Shown here: in pieces, positions 17,478 through 26,390 of the stretch | Layout of the letters: each line of letters opens with the position of its first letter | Position numbering within the stretch: the first letter of the stretch is position 1 | Source of the DNA: Clostridiales bacterium | Lineage (GTDB): Bacteria > Bacillota > Clostridia > Oscillospirales > Oscillospiraceae | Length of the DNA stretch: 64,000 nt | Direction of reading: 5' to 3' | NCBI GenBank assembly: GCA_902362775.1 | Contig: CABIXV010000006.1 | Coordinates: 71,827 to 135,826 of the forward strand | The notes under the pieces: model-generated | What the model was told of the DNA's origin: nothing | The model's database searches: none | The model's input: the letters and a program-made list of their open reading frames with translations, nothing else | Translations under genes and position numbers: made by a program

Positions 17478-18245
17478 ATGGCAGAGATTTTAACAGTAAC
17501 AGACCTTCGGCGGGTCTATGGCAAAGGGGCGGCCGCCACCCGCGCGCTGGACGGGGTGTCCCTGTCTCTGGAAGCGGGGGAGTTCGTGGGGGTCATGGGC
17601 CCCTCCGGCTCGGGCAAGACTACCCTGCTCAACTGCGTGTCCACCATCGACCGGCCCACCGCCGGCTCCATCGTTATCGACGGCCGGGAGCTCACCGCCC
17701 TGCGGGGTAAGGAGCTGGCCCGGTTCCGCCGGGAGCGGCTCGGCTTCATCTTTCAGGACTGCAATCTGCTGGACACCCTGACCGCCGGGGAGAACATCGC
17801 CCTGGCGCTGTCCATCGTCAAGGCCCCCGCCCAGGAGATCGACGGCCGGGTGAAGGAGATGGCCGGACTGCTGGGTATCTCTGACTGTCTGAACAAGTAC
17901 CCCTATCAGATGTCCGGCGGCCAGCAGCAACGGTGCGCCGCCGCCAGGGCCATGGTCACCCGGCCGGCCCTGGTACTGGCCGACGAGCCCACAGGGGCCC
18001 TGGACTCCAAGTCGGCCAAGCTCCTGCTGGACCGGCTGGAACACTTGAACCGGGAGATGGGAGCCACCATCCTGATGGTTACCCACGACGCCTTCACCGC
18101 CAGCTGCTGCCGCCGGGTGGTCTTTCTCCGGGACGGGCAGATTTTCCTGGAGCTCCGCCGCGGAGGGGAGGACCGGCGCGCCTTCTTCCAGAAAATCATC
18201 CGTGTGGTGTCTGAAATGGGAGGAGAGATGGCCGATGTTCTCTAA
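17478..18245 (+). CDS. BceA/MacB-type ABC transporter ATPase, 255 aa
   Basis: Walker A G-P-S-G-S-G-K-T-T, Q-loop F-Q-D-C-N-L-L, ABC signature M-S-G-G-Q-Q-Q-R, Walker B L-V-L-A-D-E-P-T-G-A-L-D, and H-loop V-T-H-D. The A-D-E-P-T-G-A-L-D form is typical of ATPases paired with FtsX-like permeases in peptide-antibiotic export/resistance. The start 17478 follows AAGGAGG. The 3' end overlaps the permease gene by 11 bases. No two-component system is adjacent, unlike many Bce modules. Confidence 0.92.
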   Translation: MAEILTVTDLRRVYGKGAAATRALDGVSLSLEAGEFVGVMGPSGSGKTTLLNCVSTIDRPTAGSIVIDGRELTALRGKELARFRRERLGFIFQDCNLLDTLTAGENIALALSIVKAPAQEIDGRVKEMAGLLGISDCLNKYPYQMSGGQQQRCAAARAMVTRPALVLADEPTGALDSKSAKLLLDRLEHLNREMGATILMVTHDAFTASCCRRVVFLRDGQIFLELRRGGEDRRAFFQKIIRVVSEMGGEMADVL

Positions 18246-20082
18246 GCTGGCCCTTCGGAATGTGCGCCGGTCCTTCCGGGATTATGGGGTCTATCTGCTG
18301 ACCCTCACCTTCGGCGTGTGCCTGTTCTATACCTTTAATTCCATCGACGGGCAGGGGGCCATGGTCTATCTGGCCCAAAATCAAAACCCCATGGTGGAAC
18401 CCATCCTCATGCTGATCGACATCTTTTCCGTCTTTGTAGCGGTGGTGCTGGCCTGCCTGATCTTATATGCCAACCGCTTCCTCCTCCGGAGGCGGAAGCG
18501 GGAGCTGGGCACCTATCTCCTGCTGGGCCTGTCCCAAGGGCAGGTTTCAAGACTGCTCTTTCTGGAGACCGGAGTTGTCGGACTCCTCTCCCTAGCCGCT
18601 GGGCTGGGTCTTGGAGCGGCCGCCTCCTACGGGATGTCTGCCCTCACCCTGTCCATGTTCGAGATGGATGTGTCCGACCTGCTGGCCATCACCTTCTCCC
18701 CAGGGGCCGCGGTCAAGACCGTCCTATACTTTGGGCTCATCTTCCTGCTGGTGATGCTCTTCAGCGGTGTGCAGGTATCTCGGGCCAAGCTCATCGACCT
18801 GATGCAGGGGGAGAGAAAAAACGAAGTGCTAAAGCCCCGCCCCCTGGGAGTGGCCGTGTTCCAATTTCTGCTGGGCGTTGTATTTTTGGCCGCCGCCTAT
18901 GCCATCCTGCTTACCTTCGGCATGGCCATCGCCGTAGCCGTTCTGCCCATCTGCGTCCCCATGCTGACTCTTGGTACCCTGGGCACCCTGCTCATTTTCC
19001 GCTCCCTGTCCGGCTTTGTGTTGAAATTTGTCCAGGGGCGGCCCCGGCTCTACTACAAAAATCTCAATCTGTTCACCCTGCGCCAGTGGATCAGCAAGGT
19101 CCATTCCACTTATCTGGCCCAGACCGTGGTGTGTATTCTCCTCCTGCTGGCCATCGGCATCACCGCCAGCTCGGTCGGACTGAACAGCACCATCGAATCC
19201 ATGACCGGCTATCAGTCCCCCTTCGATATCACTGTCCAGAACCGGAACGCCGACGCCTTGGGGCCTATGGACTTTGACGCCCTGCTGGAAGAACATGGGG
19301 TAAACTTCTCCGCCCTTTCCTGGCAGCAGGACACCATCTTTTATTATAATGACGCCTCCGTCACCGGCATTGAGGAGGCCAGCGCCGCCGTCCGGCTGTC
19401 CGACTATAACGCCCTGCTGGCCCGCCAGGGAGAACCGGGGTACAGCGGCCCCCTGCCCCATCTCCAGGAGGGCAGCGACGTGACGCTGACCACCGGGAAT
19501 CTGGGGTTAAGCTATCTCATTATTCCGGATGAGATGGCATCCGAACTCAAAATACGCCGTCAGGTCTGGTCAGCGGATTACGCCGGAAACCCGGAGGAAA
19601 CGGAGGCGGAGGTCATGGCCGCCTTGCGCCAGTTCCAGGAGGAAAACTGGTACTTGTCCATCAACAGTCGGCTGATCATCTATCAAGAGGCCATGGGCAA
19701 CAAGATCCTGGCCCTGTTCCTGGGGCTGTACCTGGGCTTTACCTTCCTGCTGGCAGCGGCGGCTGTGCTGGCCCTCCAGCAGCTGAGTCAGGGGGCGGAC
19801 AATACCGGCCGGTATGCCATCCTCCGCCGGCTGGGGGCCGAGGAACGGCTGGTGGCCCGATCAGCTACCCAGCAGGTGGCCCTGGCCTTCCTGCTCCCCC
19901 TCGGGCTGGCCCTGATCCATTCCGCCGTTGGAATGAGAGCAGCCAACGAGCTCATCTCCACCGCCGGGAAGGTGGACAGCGCCGCCAGCAGCGCCGTCAC
20001 CGCCCTGGTCCTGCTAGCTGTGTACGGGGGCTACTTCTTGGCTACCGCTCTGGCATGCCGACGGATGGCTAGACAGGCATAG
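18235..20082 (+). CDS. FtsX-like (BceB-type) ABC permease, 615 aa
   Basis: Starts M-F-S-K-L-A-L-R-N-V-R-R-S-F-R-D-Y, the standard opening of BceB-type permeases. Hydrophobic helices occur near 20-40, 55-80, 105-130, 150-175, 195-240 and 285-305. An extracytoplasmic domain (about 305-490) follows, and then the last helices near 495-520, 545-570 and 590-610, about ten spans in all. It works with the upstream ATPase, probably removing or exporting a membrane-active compound. ATG 18235 follows GGAGGAG. Its final 101 bp are present again, slightly diverged, at 27804-27904. Confidence 0.9.
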   Translation: MFSKLALRNVRRSFRDYGVYLLTLTFGVCLFYTFNSIDGQGAMVYLAQNQNPMVEPILMLIDIFSVFVAVVLACLILYANRFLLRRRKRELGTYLLLGLSQGQVSRLLFLETGVVGLLSLAAGLGLGAAASYGMSALTLSMFEMDVSDLLAITFSPGAAVKTVLYFGLIFLLVMLFSGVQVSRAKLIDLMQGERKNEVLKPRPLGVAVFQFLLGVVFLAAAYAILLTFGMAIAVAVLPICVPMLTLGTLGTLLIFRSLSGFVLKFVQGRPRLYYKNLNLFTLRQWISKVHSTYLAQTVVCILLLLAIGITASSVGLNSTIESMTGYQSPFDITVQNRNADALGPMDFDALLEEHGVNFSALSWQQDTIFYYNDASVTGIEEASAAVRLSDYNALLARQGEPGYSGPLPHLQEGSDVTLTTGNLGLSYLIIPDEMASELKIRRQVWSADYAGNPEETEAEVMAALRQFQEENWYLSINSRLIIYQEAMGNKILALFLGLYLGFTFLLAAAAVLALQQLSQGADNTGRYAILRRLGAEERLVARSATQQVALAFLLPLGLALIHSAVGMRAANELISTAGKVDSAASSAVTALVLLAVYGGYFLATALACRRMARQA

Positions 20083-20758
20083 CAATGAGAAGCTAAACGC
20101 CTCAGTGTCTGACTGCCGTGAAGAAGATTAGCGCTATCGGGATATAGCATAAAATTGAAGCTGCTAATTTGTATAATCTCCGCATTTTCTTCTTCCATAG
20201 ATACGACATTCGAAAACACTCAAGGGGAAGCAGGGATAAAGCCTCCACTTACCATAAATGGGATACACTTTCTCCTGACGAAGCTAAAATCTTGCTTTCC
20301 ATTCAAAAAGCACAAGAAACTAGTTCAGATTTTAATTCTATATTCCATCACTATGGAATTACTAAAGTTCTATCTTTCGTAAAGATATCGGACAAAATCC
20401 TGGTGGTTTCTCCTGTGAACAACACCCTAGTTGTTGGCTCCGCATATTATGATCTTCCATTCCGCATTTTCCTTCGCTCTGATTACCGAAGCGGCCCAAG
20501 GAGAGGGATTTCTGGCTGCTTTGGCCGAACTACTTCCTTGATCACCCCTATTCTCTATTTGGTGGTTCTGGGCCTGTGCTTAAAAATCCGGGCCAGGAAG
20601 TACGAGGGCAATAGGCCACCGAAATTCTCTCCATAGTGTTCTTATATATATGGCCGCCCAAGGGAGGTGCTTCGTAATGGAGTGTCTCCCTTATTATTTT
20701 TAAGACGGACGAGAGTGTTTGAATTCTCTGCAATTCAAACACCACGAAGGACTGTGTT
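20083..20758. other. Low-GC junction region without a convincing gene
   Basis: GC content drops sharply after the permease stop. A plus-strand open frame at 20169-20636 has no recognisable domain, a poor ribosome site and a composition unlike the neighbours; I read it as decayed or non-coding sequence at the edge of the inserted block. The right end contains a stem-loop and the tnpV start. Confidence 0.4.
20715..20742. repeat. Perfect inverted repeat upstream of tnpV
   Basis: GTGTTTGAATT and AATTCAAACAC flank a CTCTGC loop, 16 bases before the tnpV start codon. It could be an element end or a translation/transcription control hairpin. Confidence 0.6.
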
Positions 20759-21118
20759 ATGAAAAAATCAGAGAAAACAGGTAGAACTTACCGACCAGAA
20801 AGCAATTATCACTTGCCCGACCTTACCGTCCCTGAAACCATAGCCGCTCAGTATATGGGGTCAATGGCATTTGCAACACATCAAAGCACGATCCAATATC
20901 ATTACACCGCCCTGCTACTCAGCGGAAAGCCGGGCAGCTATCTGGTCAAAATAAATCAGCAAGCTTGGGAAATATATTTCCGGCTGGTAGCGCAGATAGC
21001 GGAGTGCAAGGGCATTACAGAACAACACAAAGCAGAAAATTGGATAGAGTGGTCAGGGCAGATGAATCATATCCAAAATTGAGCGACAGAGATCTTTAAT
21101 GCTGAATTGATTTACATT
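20759..21118 (+). pseudogene. tnpV: tnpV (transposon-associated protein), interrupted near its C-terminus
   Basis: The 107-codon frame matches TnpV, the small protein carried by Tn4451-type and other clostridial mobile elements: Y-H-L-P-D-L-T-V-P-E near the start, then S-G-K-P-G-S-Y-L, R-L-V-A-Q-I-A-E and the tail W-S-G-Q-M-N-H-I. A TGA at 21080-21082 cuts the normal C-terminus; reading on in frame gives A-T-E-I-F-N-A-E-L-I-Y, which is the usual TnpV ending. It is therefore a nearly full-length copy with one stop mutation, and marks this block as mobile-element derived. Confidence 0.75.
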
Positions 21119-21125
21119 TTTGGTG

Positions 21126-21169
21126 ATACAATATGGGGGAAGGATAACACTTTGCCCCTCATATTGTAT
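21126..21169. repeat. Long stem-loop after tnpV
   Basis: ATACAATATG pairs with CATATTGTAT, extended by GGGG/CCCC with a one-base bulge. It may be a terminator-like structure or element end just downstream of the broken tnpV. Confidence 0.55.
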
Positions 21170-21316
21170 TATTATTCAAACAACAAGGCCATAATTATGT
21201 GCGTTATTTCAGCATCTTTTTCTGTATCTCTGTATATTTCTGCAACTTTTTGACTTTATACACTTCAGCGGCATAAATAAAAATCCGCATCGCATTCTGG
21301 TCATTGCGAAGTATAT

Positions 21317-21352
21317 AAAGGCAGGCGGAAGTAATTACTTCCGCCTGCCTTT
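21317..21352 (-). terminator. Terminator of the TctABC-RraA operon
   Basis: AAAGGCAGGCGGAAGTAA and its complement form a perfect 18-bp palindrome ending in CTTT, positioned 14 bases after the last gene of the minus-strand operon. Confidence 0.8.
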
Positions 21353-21365
21353 TATCAGTGCGCTA

Positions 21366-22091
21366 TCAAATTTCGTAGAGGTCTGCGTAGCTTCCGTAGG
21401 TAGCGGGGTTCTTGCCCTCCATACGCTTGATGGTACTCTCCAGATGCTTGGTGGTATAGGCGGCAAAATCGGACTCCATCAGTTCAAAAGTTTTGTCCTC
21501 AGCGGCCTTTTTCTTCTGAGCCGCCTCTGCCACAGCCTCAGCATCCTGACGGCGGATGACGACGATACCATCCTTATCCCCCGCCAGAATATCGCCTGGA
21601 AACACCACCTGTCCACCGCAGGCTACAGGCACATTGACTTCGCCAGGGCCAAACTTCCAGGGGCCCTGAGGAGTAATACCCTTAGCATAGATAGGCATAT
21701 CCAGTAGTTCAATACCGTCCAGGTCACGAAGGCAACCGTCCACCACGATGCCAGCCAGCCCCTTTTTTGCCGCAAAACGCATCATAATCTCGCCGGCCAA
21801 AGAGCGATTGCAGCCACTAGCACCGTCCACGACGATAACATCGCCAGGCTGTGCCATATCAAGGGCCTTGTGGAAAAACAGATTATCTCCAATAGGAGCC
21901 TTTACAGTAATAGCGGTCCCCAGCAGGGGTTTAGCCCTAGCAGGGTTCAGCAGACGAATGTAATCATGCATACAGTAGAGACGGTTCATCTCATCGTTAA
22001 TATTGCTGGATGGCAATCCCCGGAACTTTTCTATCAGAGTGGGGTCGGAGCGGGTAAATTCGGTGAAGATACGGTTTCCAATTGTAATCAT
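21366..22091 (-). CDS. RraA-family enzyme (4-hydroxy-4-methyl-2-oxoglutarate aldolase / oxaloacetate decarboxylase-like), 241 aa
   Basis: RraA fold with the catalytic-type motif G-x-V-V-D-G-C-L-R-D (Arg122, Asp123) and the preceding G-E segment at 100-101. Family members with this motif are divalent-metal aldolases or decarboxylases acting on branched or C4 2-oxoacids; those lacking it are RNase E regulators, and RNase E is not expected here. It is the last gene of an operon with a 2-hydroxyacid dehydrogenase and a tricarboxylate transporter, so a cytosolic lyase/decarboxylase for an imported organic acid is the best inference. Confidence 0.8.
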   Translation of the reverse strand: MITIGNRIFTEFTRSDPTLIEKFRGLPSSNINDEMNRLYCMHDYIRLLNPARAKPLLGTAITVKAPIGDNLFFHKALDMAQPGDVIVVDGASGCNRSLAGEIMMRFAAKKGLAGIVVDGCLRDLDGIELLDMPIYAKGITPQGPWKFGPGEVNVPVACGGQVVFPGDILAGDKDGIVVIRRQDAEAVAEAAQKKKAAEDKTFELMESDFAAYTTKHLESTIKRMEGKNPATYGSYADLYEI

Positions 22092-22121
22092 AGTATCCCG
22101 TCTTTCTTAACTTAGATTTAA

Positions 22122-23093
22122 TTAAACTAGTAGGTCCTGGTTGACGATAGCCCGCATATTCTTGTTACCGGAGCTATCATACTTGGCGATATTCTCCATA
22201 CAGATAGCGGCCATGTTCATGTCATTGTCGATGGTATTCCCGCCGCAGTGGGGTGTGGTAACCACATTGTCCATCTTCAGCAAAGGGGAATTCTGGGGCA
22301 GAGGCTCTTGTTCAAAGGTGTCCAGTCCGGCACCCAGAATTTTGTTTTCTTGGAGGGTTTGGATCAGATCAGCTTCGTTGATGACTCCACCACGAGAGGT
22401 GTTAATGATACAGGCGCTGGGCTTCATCAAATCCAATTTGGCCTTGTTAATCATGCCTGCAGTGGAGTCAAGCAGAGGAACATGGATACTGACGATATCA
22501 GACTGGGCCATCAGGGTATCCAAGTCCACATAGGTCACACCCAGGGCATCTTCCTGCTCCTCAGTCAAGCGAAACACGTCATAGTAGAGCACATGGCAGT
22601 CAAAGCCACCCTTCACGATGGCAACCACCTTCTTAGCAATATTGCCAATGCCGATCAGGCCTACGGTCTTTCCGTGAAGCAGATAGGACCGTGAAGAAAA
22701 CTGCTCGCGCGCCCACTCGCCTTTCTTCATTCGCTCGGTCATAGGGACCACATTGCGCAGGAGGGTCAGCATTAAGGTTACCGCTACCTCGGCCACGGGC
22801 ATGGCGTTCCCACCCACGCAAATAGCCACGGGGATGGATCGCTCACCGGCAGCCTTCACGTCAATTTTGTCATAGCCCGCACCCCATTTCTGGATCATCT
22901 TTAGTTGGGGGGCCGCATTTATTATGGCAGCATCTACGGTCCCTCCCCGGTTGACTATATAGTCAGCCGGGGCAAGTTGGGCTAGGTCGCCATCTACCGG
23001 CACATGGCAGGTTTCAAAGCCTAAAGGGCATTTCTCCTCCAGTGCGGAGAGCATATTGGGGGTAAAGGAACCGTACAGTATAATTTTTTTCAT
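22122..23093 (-). CDS. D-isomer-specific 2-hydroxyacid dehydrogenase, 323 aa
   Basis: NAD-binding motif V-G-L-I-G-I-G-N-I-A, and the catalytic triad of the family as Arg in N-T-S-R-G-G, Glu in F-E-Q-E-P and His in T-P-H-C-G-G. The length and C-terminal ordering fit glyoxylate/phosphoglycerate-dehydrogenase-like enzymes without an ACT domain. I start at ATG 23093 rather than the GTG 12 bases upstream. It probably interconverts the 2-oxo and 2-hydroxy forms of the acid handled by this operon. Confidence 0.88.
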   Translation of the reverse strand: MKKIILYGSFTPNMLSALEEKCPLGFETCHVPVDGDLAQLAPADYIVNRGGTVDAAIINAAPQLKMIQKWGAGYDKIDVKAAGERSIPVAICVGGNAMPVAEVAVTLMLTLLRNVVPMTERMKKGEWAREQFSSRSYLLHGKTVGLIGIGNIAKKVVAIVKGGFDCHVLYYDVFRLTEEQEDALGVTYVDLDTLMAQSDIVSIHVPLLDSTAGMINKAKLDLMKPSACIINTSRGGVINEADLIQTLQENKILGAGLDTFEQEPLPQNSPLLKMDNVVTTPHCGGNTIDNDMNMAAICMENIAKYDSSGNKNMRAIVNQDLLV

Positions 23094-23111
23094 GGGAACA
23101 TACACCTCTAA

Positions 23112-24641
23112 TTACTTCTCGTTGGCGATGGCTCGGGATTTCTTGTTGACATAGTTCATCAGGATGGGGGAGAACAGAGAAATCACAATCAGGATCGCCA
23201 GCACAATAGCAATGGGACGGCCCATGAAGTATTGGAGCATTCCGCCCTTGGCGTTGGCTAGGATGACGGCGCGGCGCCAGTTGTTTTCACAAATCTCGCT
23301 GAGCACCATACCCAGGATCATGGGGGGAGCGGCGAATCCACACTTCTTCAGCACAAAGCCAATTAGGCCGAAAGCCAGCATTACGTACACATCAAACATA
23401 TTGTTGCGGATAGCAAAAGTGCCTGCAGTAGCCAAGGCAACGATAACAGGACCCAGAAGACCCATAGGTACAGTACTAACACGGGCAATATATTTGGCGG
23501 CAAACATACCGATAACGCCCATCAGGATGTTGGCGATAAGGAAACCGATCATGATAGCATAAGTAGTAGGGGCGTGCTCAGTAAACATGGAGGCGCCAGG
23601 GGTCAGGCCGTGAATCATCATACCGCCCAAAAGAATGGCCGCCACGGAACTGCCGGGCAGTCCAAGAGTGATGAGGGGGATTAGGGCTCCGCCGGTAGCG
23701 GCGTTGTTTCCGGTCTCACAGGAGGCCACGCCTTCCAAAGCGCCGTGGCCGAACTCCTCCGGATGTTTGGAAAAGCGCTTGCCAAGAGAGTAACAGATCC
23801 AGGAGGAAACACCAGCGCCAGCGGCGGGGACTATGCCCACAATAGTACCTACGATGGAGCAGCGACCCATAGTGGGAAACAGGGTCTTCATTTCTTTCCA
23901 AGGGGGCAGGCGGCGACTCTTCTTTAGGTTCTCCTGGTCTTCGATGACAGACCCCTTCTTTCCATGGTACACGTCCCAGGCTAAGGACATGACCTGGGAG
24001 ATAGAGAACAAGCCTATCAGAGCTGGAACGAAGTTAATGCCGTCCTCCAGTTGGATGACACCCAAAGTCATACGGGGAACACCGGTGATGGCGTCCAGGC
24101 CTACACATCCCAGAGCCAGCCCCATTACACCGGAAAACAGGCCTTTGATAACCGAGTCTCCAGCCAAACTGGCGATCACAGTCAGTCCAAAGACGGCCAG
24201 TAGGAAATACTCCAGCACGGAGAATTTTAGGGAGAAGGCTCCCAGGGCAGGGGCAATCAACAGCATAGCAATGGCACTGACGGTGCCGCCCAATGCCGAG
24301 CCAAAGGTAGCCACACCCATAGCCTCCATACCACGGCCCTTCTTTGTCAGCTGATAACCATCAATGGCAGTAGCGGCAGAGGCGGGGGTACCGGGGGTAT
24401 GACATAAAATCGCGGTGATGGAACCGCCGTAAATGGCAGAGGTGTACATAGCCACCAGCATAGTCAGGGCGGCCACAGGATTCATACCGTAAGTGATGGG
24501 AATCAGCAGGGAGACGCCCATAGCGGCGGAGAAGCCAGGCAAAGCACCGATAACCATACCCCCCACTGTACCGGCTACCAGGGCCAGTACAGCGTCAAGA
24601 GTTAGCAGGTTCTGAGCCCCGGCCATAATATTTGCTAACAC
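23112..24641 (-). CDS. tctA: Tripartite tricarboxylate transporter large permease (TctA family), 509 aa
   Basis: A polytopic membrane protein of about 11-12 spans with hallmark TctA segments: G-A-L-P-G-F-S-A-A-M-G near the start, Y-G-G-S-I-T-A-I-L-C-H-T-P-G-T-P and I-P-L-I-T-L-G-L-P-G-S. Forms the secondary-transport channel that works with TctB and the binding protein TctC. I chose GTG 24641, ten bases after GGGAGG; the ATG 15 bases further on is too far from the site. The gene lies 19 bases downstream of tctB. Confidence 0.93.
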   Translation of the reverse strand: MLANIMAGAQNLLTLDAVLALVAGTVGGMVIGALPGFSAAMGVSLLIPITYGMNPVAALTMLVAMYTSAIYGGSITAILCHTPGTPASAATAIDGYQLTKKGRGMEAMGVATFGSALGGTVSAIAMLLIAPALGAFSLKFSVLEYFLLAVFGLTVIASLAGDSVIKGLFSGVMGLALGCVGLDAITGVPRMTLGVIQLEDGINFVPALIGLFSISQVMSLAWDVYHGKKGSVIEDQENLKKSRRLPPWKEMKTLFPTMGRCSIVGTIVGIVPAAGAGVSSWICYSLGKRFSKHPEEFGHGALEGVASCETGNNAATGGALIPLITLGLPGSSVAAILLGGMMIHGLTPGASMFTEHAPTTYAIMIGFLIANILMGVIGMFAAKYIARVSTVPMGLLGPVIVALATAGTFAIRNNMFDVYVMLAFGLIGFVLKKCGFAAPPMILGMVLSEICENNWRRAVILANAKGGMLQYFMGRPIAIVLAILIVISLFSPILMNYVNKKSRAIANEK

Positions 24642-24660
24642 AGTTCTGTATCCTCCCTTC

Positions 24661-25122
24661 TTACAGCAAACGGCCCAGAATGCCGAAGCCGTCAATGGAG
24701 ACGTTGAGCATACGGGCAAAGACAAAATACATTAACAATAAGTAGACTACATCAATGGTAATGATGATGGGCCAGGAAGTCTGTTTCATAAAGCGCATTA
24801 AAATGATAAGGATGATGGCAGTTGCAGGGATGTAGCCGATAAACGCAAACAGAGCCACATATAGGGCCACAATACACCAAGTGATCACAGGAATCTTCAG
24901 GACATCCCAGGTCAGTTCCTTCTTCTCCGCCTCGGCGGGATCTTGGCTCTTACGCATACCGTGATAGATAATAAGGATGGACAAAATTGTCAAAAGAGCA
25001 GCCAGCAAACGGGGCATCATAGCCGCGTCAGAGGGCAGGTCCATGTTCAGGGCAAAAATCAGAAGGGTGATCGCCAAACAAACGAATCCAATAAAAACAT
25101 CTTGATGAATTTGTTTCTTCAT
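24661..25122 (-). CDS. tctB: Tripartite tricarboxylate transporter small permease (TctB family), 153 aa
   Basis: Four hydrophobic helices (about 8-27, 35-52, 77-98 and 102-140 as a split pair), with the family's D-x-x-x-x-P-R motif in S-D-A-A-M-M-P-R. Small membrane subunit that pairs with TctA. ATG 25122 follows AAAGGAG at good spacing. It lies in the middle of the operon, between tctC and tctA. Confidence 0.9.
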   Translation of the reverse strand: MKKQIHQDVFIGFVCLAITLLIFALNMDLPSDAAMMPRLLAALLTILSILIIYHGMRKSQDPAEAEKKELTWDVLKIPVITWCIVALYVALFAFIGYIPATAIILIILMRFMKQTSWPIIITIDVVYLLLMYFVFARMLNVSIDGFGILGRLL

Positions 25123-25194
25123 AGGAGTGCTCCTTTCTCAGTGGAGTGTCAAACTCTCGTCCGGCACTCCACAAGGTATTTGGCCAGAGAAGTC

Positions 25195-26208
25195 TTATTT
25201 CTCAACATCCCACAGTTCCAATCGGGTGTCTAGTTGATCCATCAGCAGATTGTAGTAGTCATCGCCGGTATACAATTCCAGTTGAGCACCCATGGCCGCC
25301 ATGTTATTCTGATAGTCCTCATCGTCCATAACCTTGATCAGAGCTTCAGTCATTCGGTCCACTATCGCCTGGTCCACACCGGGCATATAGGCGTATCCAC
25401 GGGCGGAGAAGGACACATAGTCATCTAGCCCCAGTTCAATGGAGGTGGGCACATCGGGAGCAAATGGGGAACGCTCAGGAGCAAAAATAACAATTGGCTT
25501 GTAGCCATTGGCCTCAGCGTCCATCACATCGCCCAAGTTAGCGGACAGAAAATCAGTTTCACCGGCCAGGAACATGGTAGTGGCGTCGCCAGCACCATCT
25601 ACGGGGATAACGGTCAACTGGCAGCCGTGCTCCTTCTCCAGCATCTTGGCTACGGTAGCGTCGCCACTGGTGATACCGGCTGTGGCGGAAGCCAAGATCA
25701 GGGGGTTTTCCTTGGCGTACTCGATCAGGGAGGCATAATCCGTGAACCGGGTCTCATCGCTGCGGATGGCCAGGACCTGATAGTCAATGACATGGTTGGC
25801 CAGTAGCTCGAAATCATCCAAAGTAGTCTCGCGTGGGTTGGCCTCGTCATAGTGGCCATACATGGCGGACAGATTGACCAGAGCCATAGTGTAGCCGTCA
25901 GGCTCTGTGTTGTTCAGCAACTGGTTCCAAGCCAACCAGCTACCGCTGCCAGGGACGTTCTCAACGACAACGGGTACGCCCAGTTCCTTACGCAGGGCCT
26001 CCGCTACATAGCGGCAGCCTAAGTCAGAGGAGCCGCCAGCGGAATAGCCGCACAAGATGGTGATGGGTTTGTCGGGCCACGTTCCATCGGCCACCACAGA
26101 AGTATCACCGCCGGTACTGCCAGTGCTGCCGGTAGAGTTGTTGCCGCCACAGGCGACCAGACTCAGAGCCATGGCTGCAGTCAGGAACATTGCAAATAAC
26201 TTTTTCAT
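25195..26208 (-). CDS. tctC: Tripartite tricarboxylate transporter substrate-binding lipoprotein (TctC family), 337 aa
   Basis: Lipoprotein signal peptide ending L-S-L-V-A-C (Cys20), then a Gly/Ser/Thr linker and the TctC opening W-P-D-K-P-I-T-I-L-C-G-Y-S-A-G-G-S-S-D. The G-G-x-x-D segment binds the carboxylates of the ligand in this family. It is the first gene of the operon and presumably the most expressed. The ligand is a di- or tricarboxylate or related acid; the downstream RraA and dehydrogenase genes suggest a hydroxy- or oxo-acid. Confidence 0.92.
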   Translation of the reverse strand: MKKLFAMFLTAAMALSLVACGGNNSTGSTGSTGGDTSVVADGTWPDKPITILCGYSAGGSSDLGCRYVAEALRKELGVPVVVENVPGSGSWLAWNQLLNNTEPDGYTMALVNLSAMYGHYDEANPRETTLDDFELLANHVIDYQVLAIRSDETRFTDYASLIEYAKENPLILASATAGITSGDATVAKMLEKEHGCQLTVIPVDGAGDATTMFLAGETDFLSANLGDVMDAEANGYKPIVIFAPERSPFAPDVPTSIELGLDDYVSFSARGYAYMPGVDQAIVDRMTEALIKVMDDEDYQNNMAAMGAQLELYTGDDYYNLLMDQLDTRLELWDVEK

Positions 26209-26359
26209 GCTTGTAGTCCTCCCACTTTTTTGTTTTATTTTGATTGGGTAAACATCCCCACAACCAACAATTTGTATAAATAATATTTATTTTGTTAAAT
26301 ATTTTTATTGATTAGTTTCGTTAACCAATTTTGTTAATCGATAAATAAATGTTAAAAAA
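26209..26359 (-). promoter_or_regulatory. AT-rich promoter/operator region of the TctCBA operon
   Basis: About 130 bases of strongly AT-rich sequence with repeated TTAACAAAAT-like words and the imperfect palindrome TTAGTTTCGTTAAC near 26314-26327. The central CG is typical of LacI-family operators, and a LacI gene lies immediately upstream. Regulation by that protein is inferred. Confidence 0.45.
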
Positions 26360-26386
26360 GAGAAGGATGCTTAGCATCCCGTCTCT
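26360..26386 (-). terminator. Terminator of the LacI-family gene
   Basis: On the minus strand AGAGA-x-x-GGATGC and GCATCC-x-TCTCT form a hairpin with a TAA loop, followed by TTTTTT; it separates lacI from the downstream tctC promoter. Confidence 0.75.
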
Positions 26387-26390
26387 CGAT

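Noticed and set aside
20169..20636. 155-codon frame in the low-GC junction
   Set aside because: No domain, no ribosome site, composition shifts along its length; described only as possible decayed sequence.
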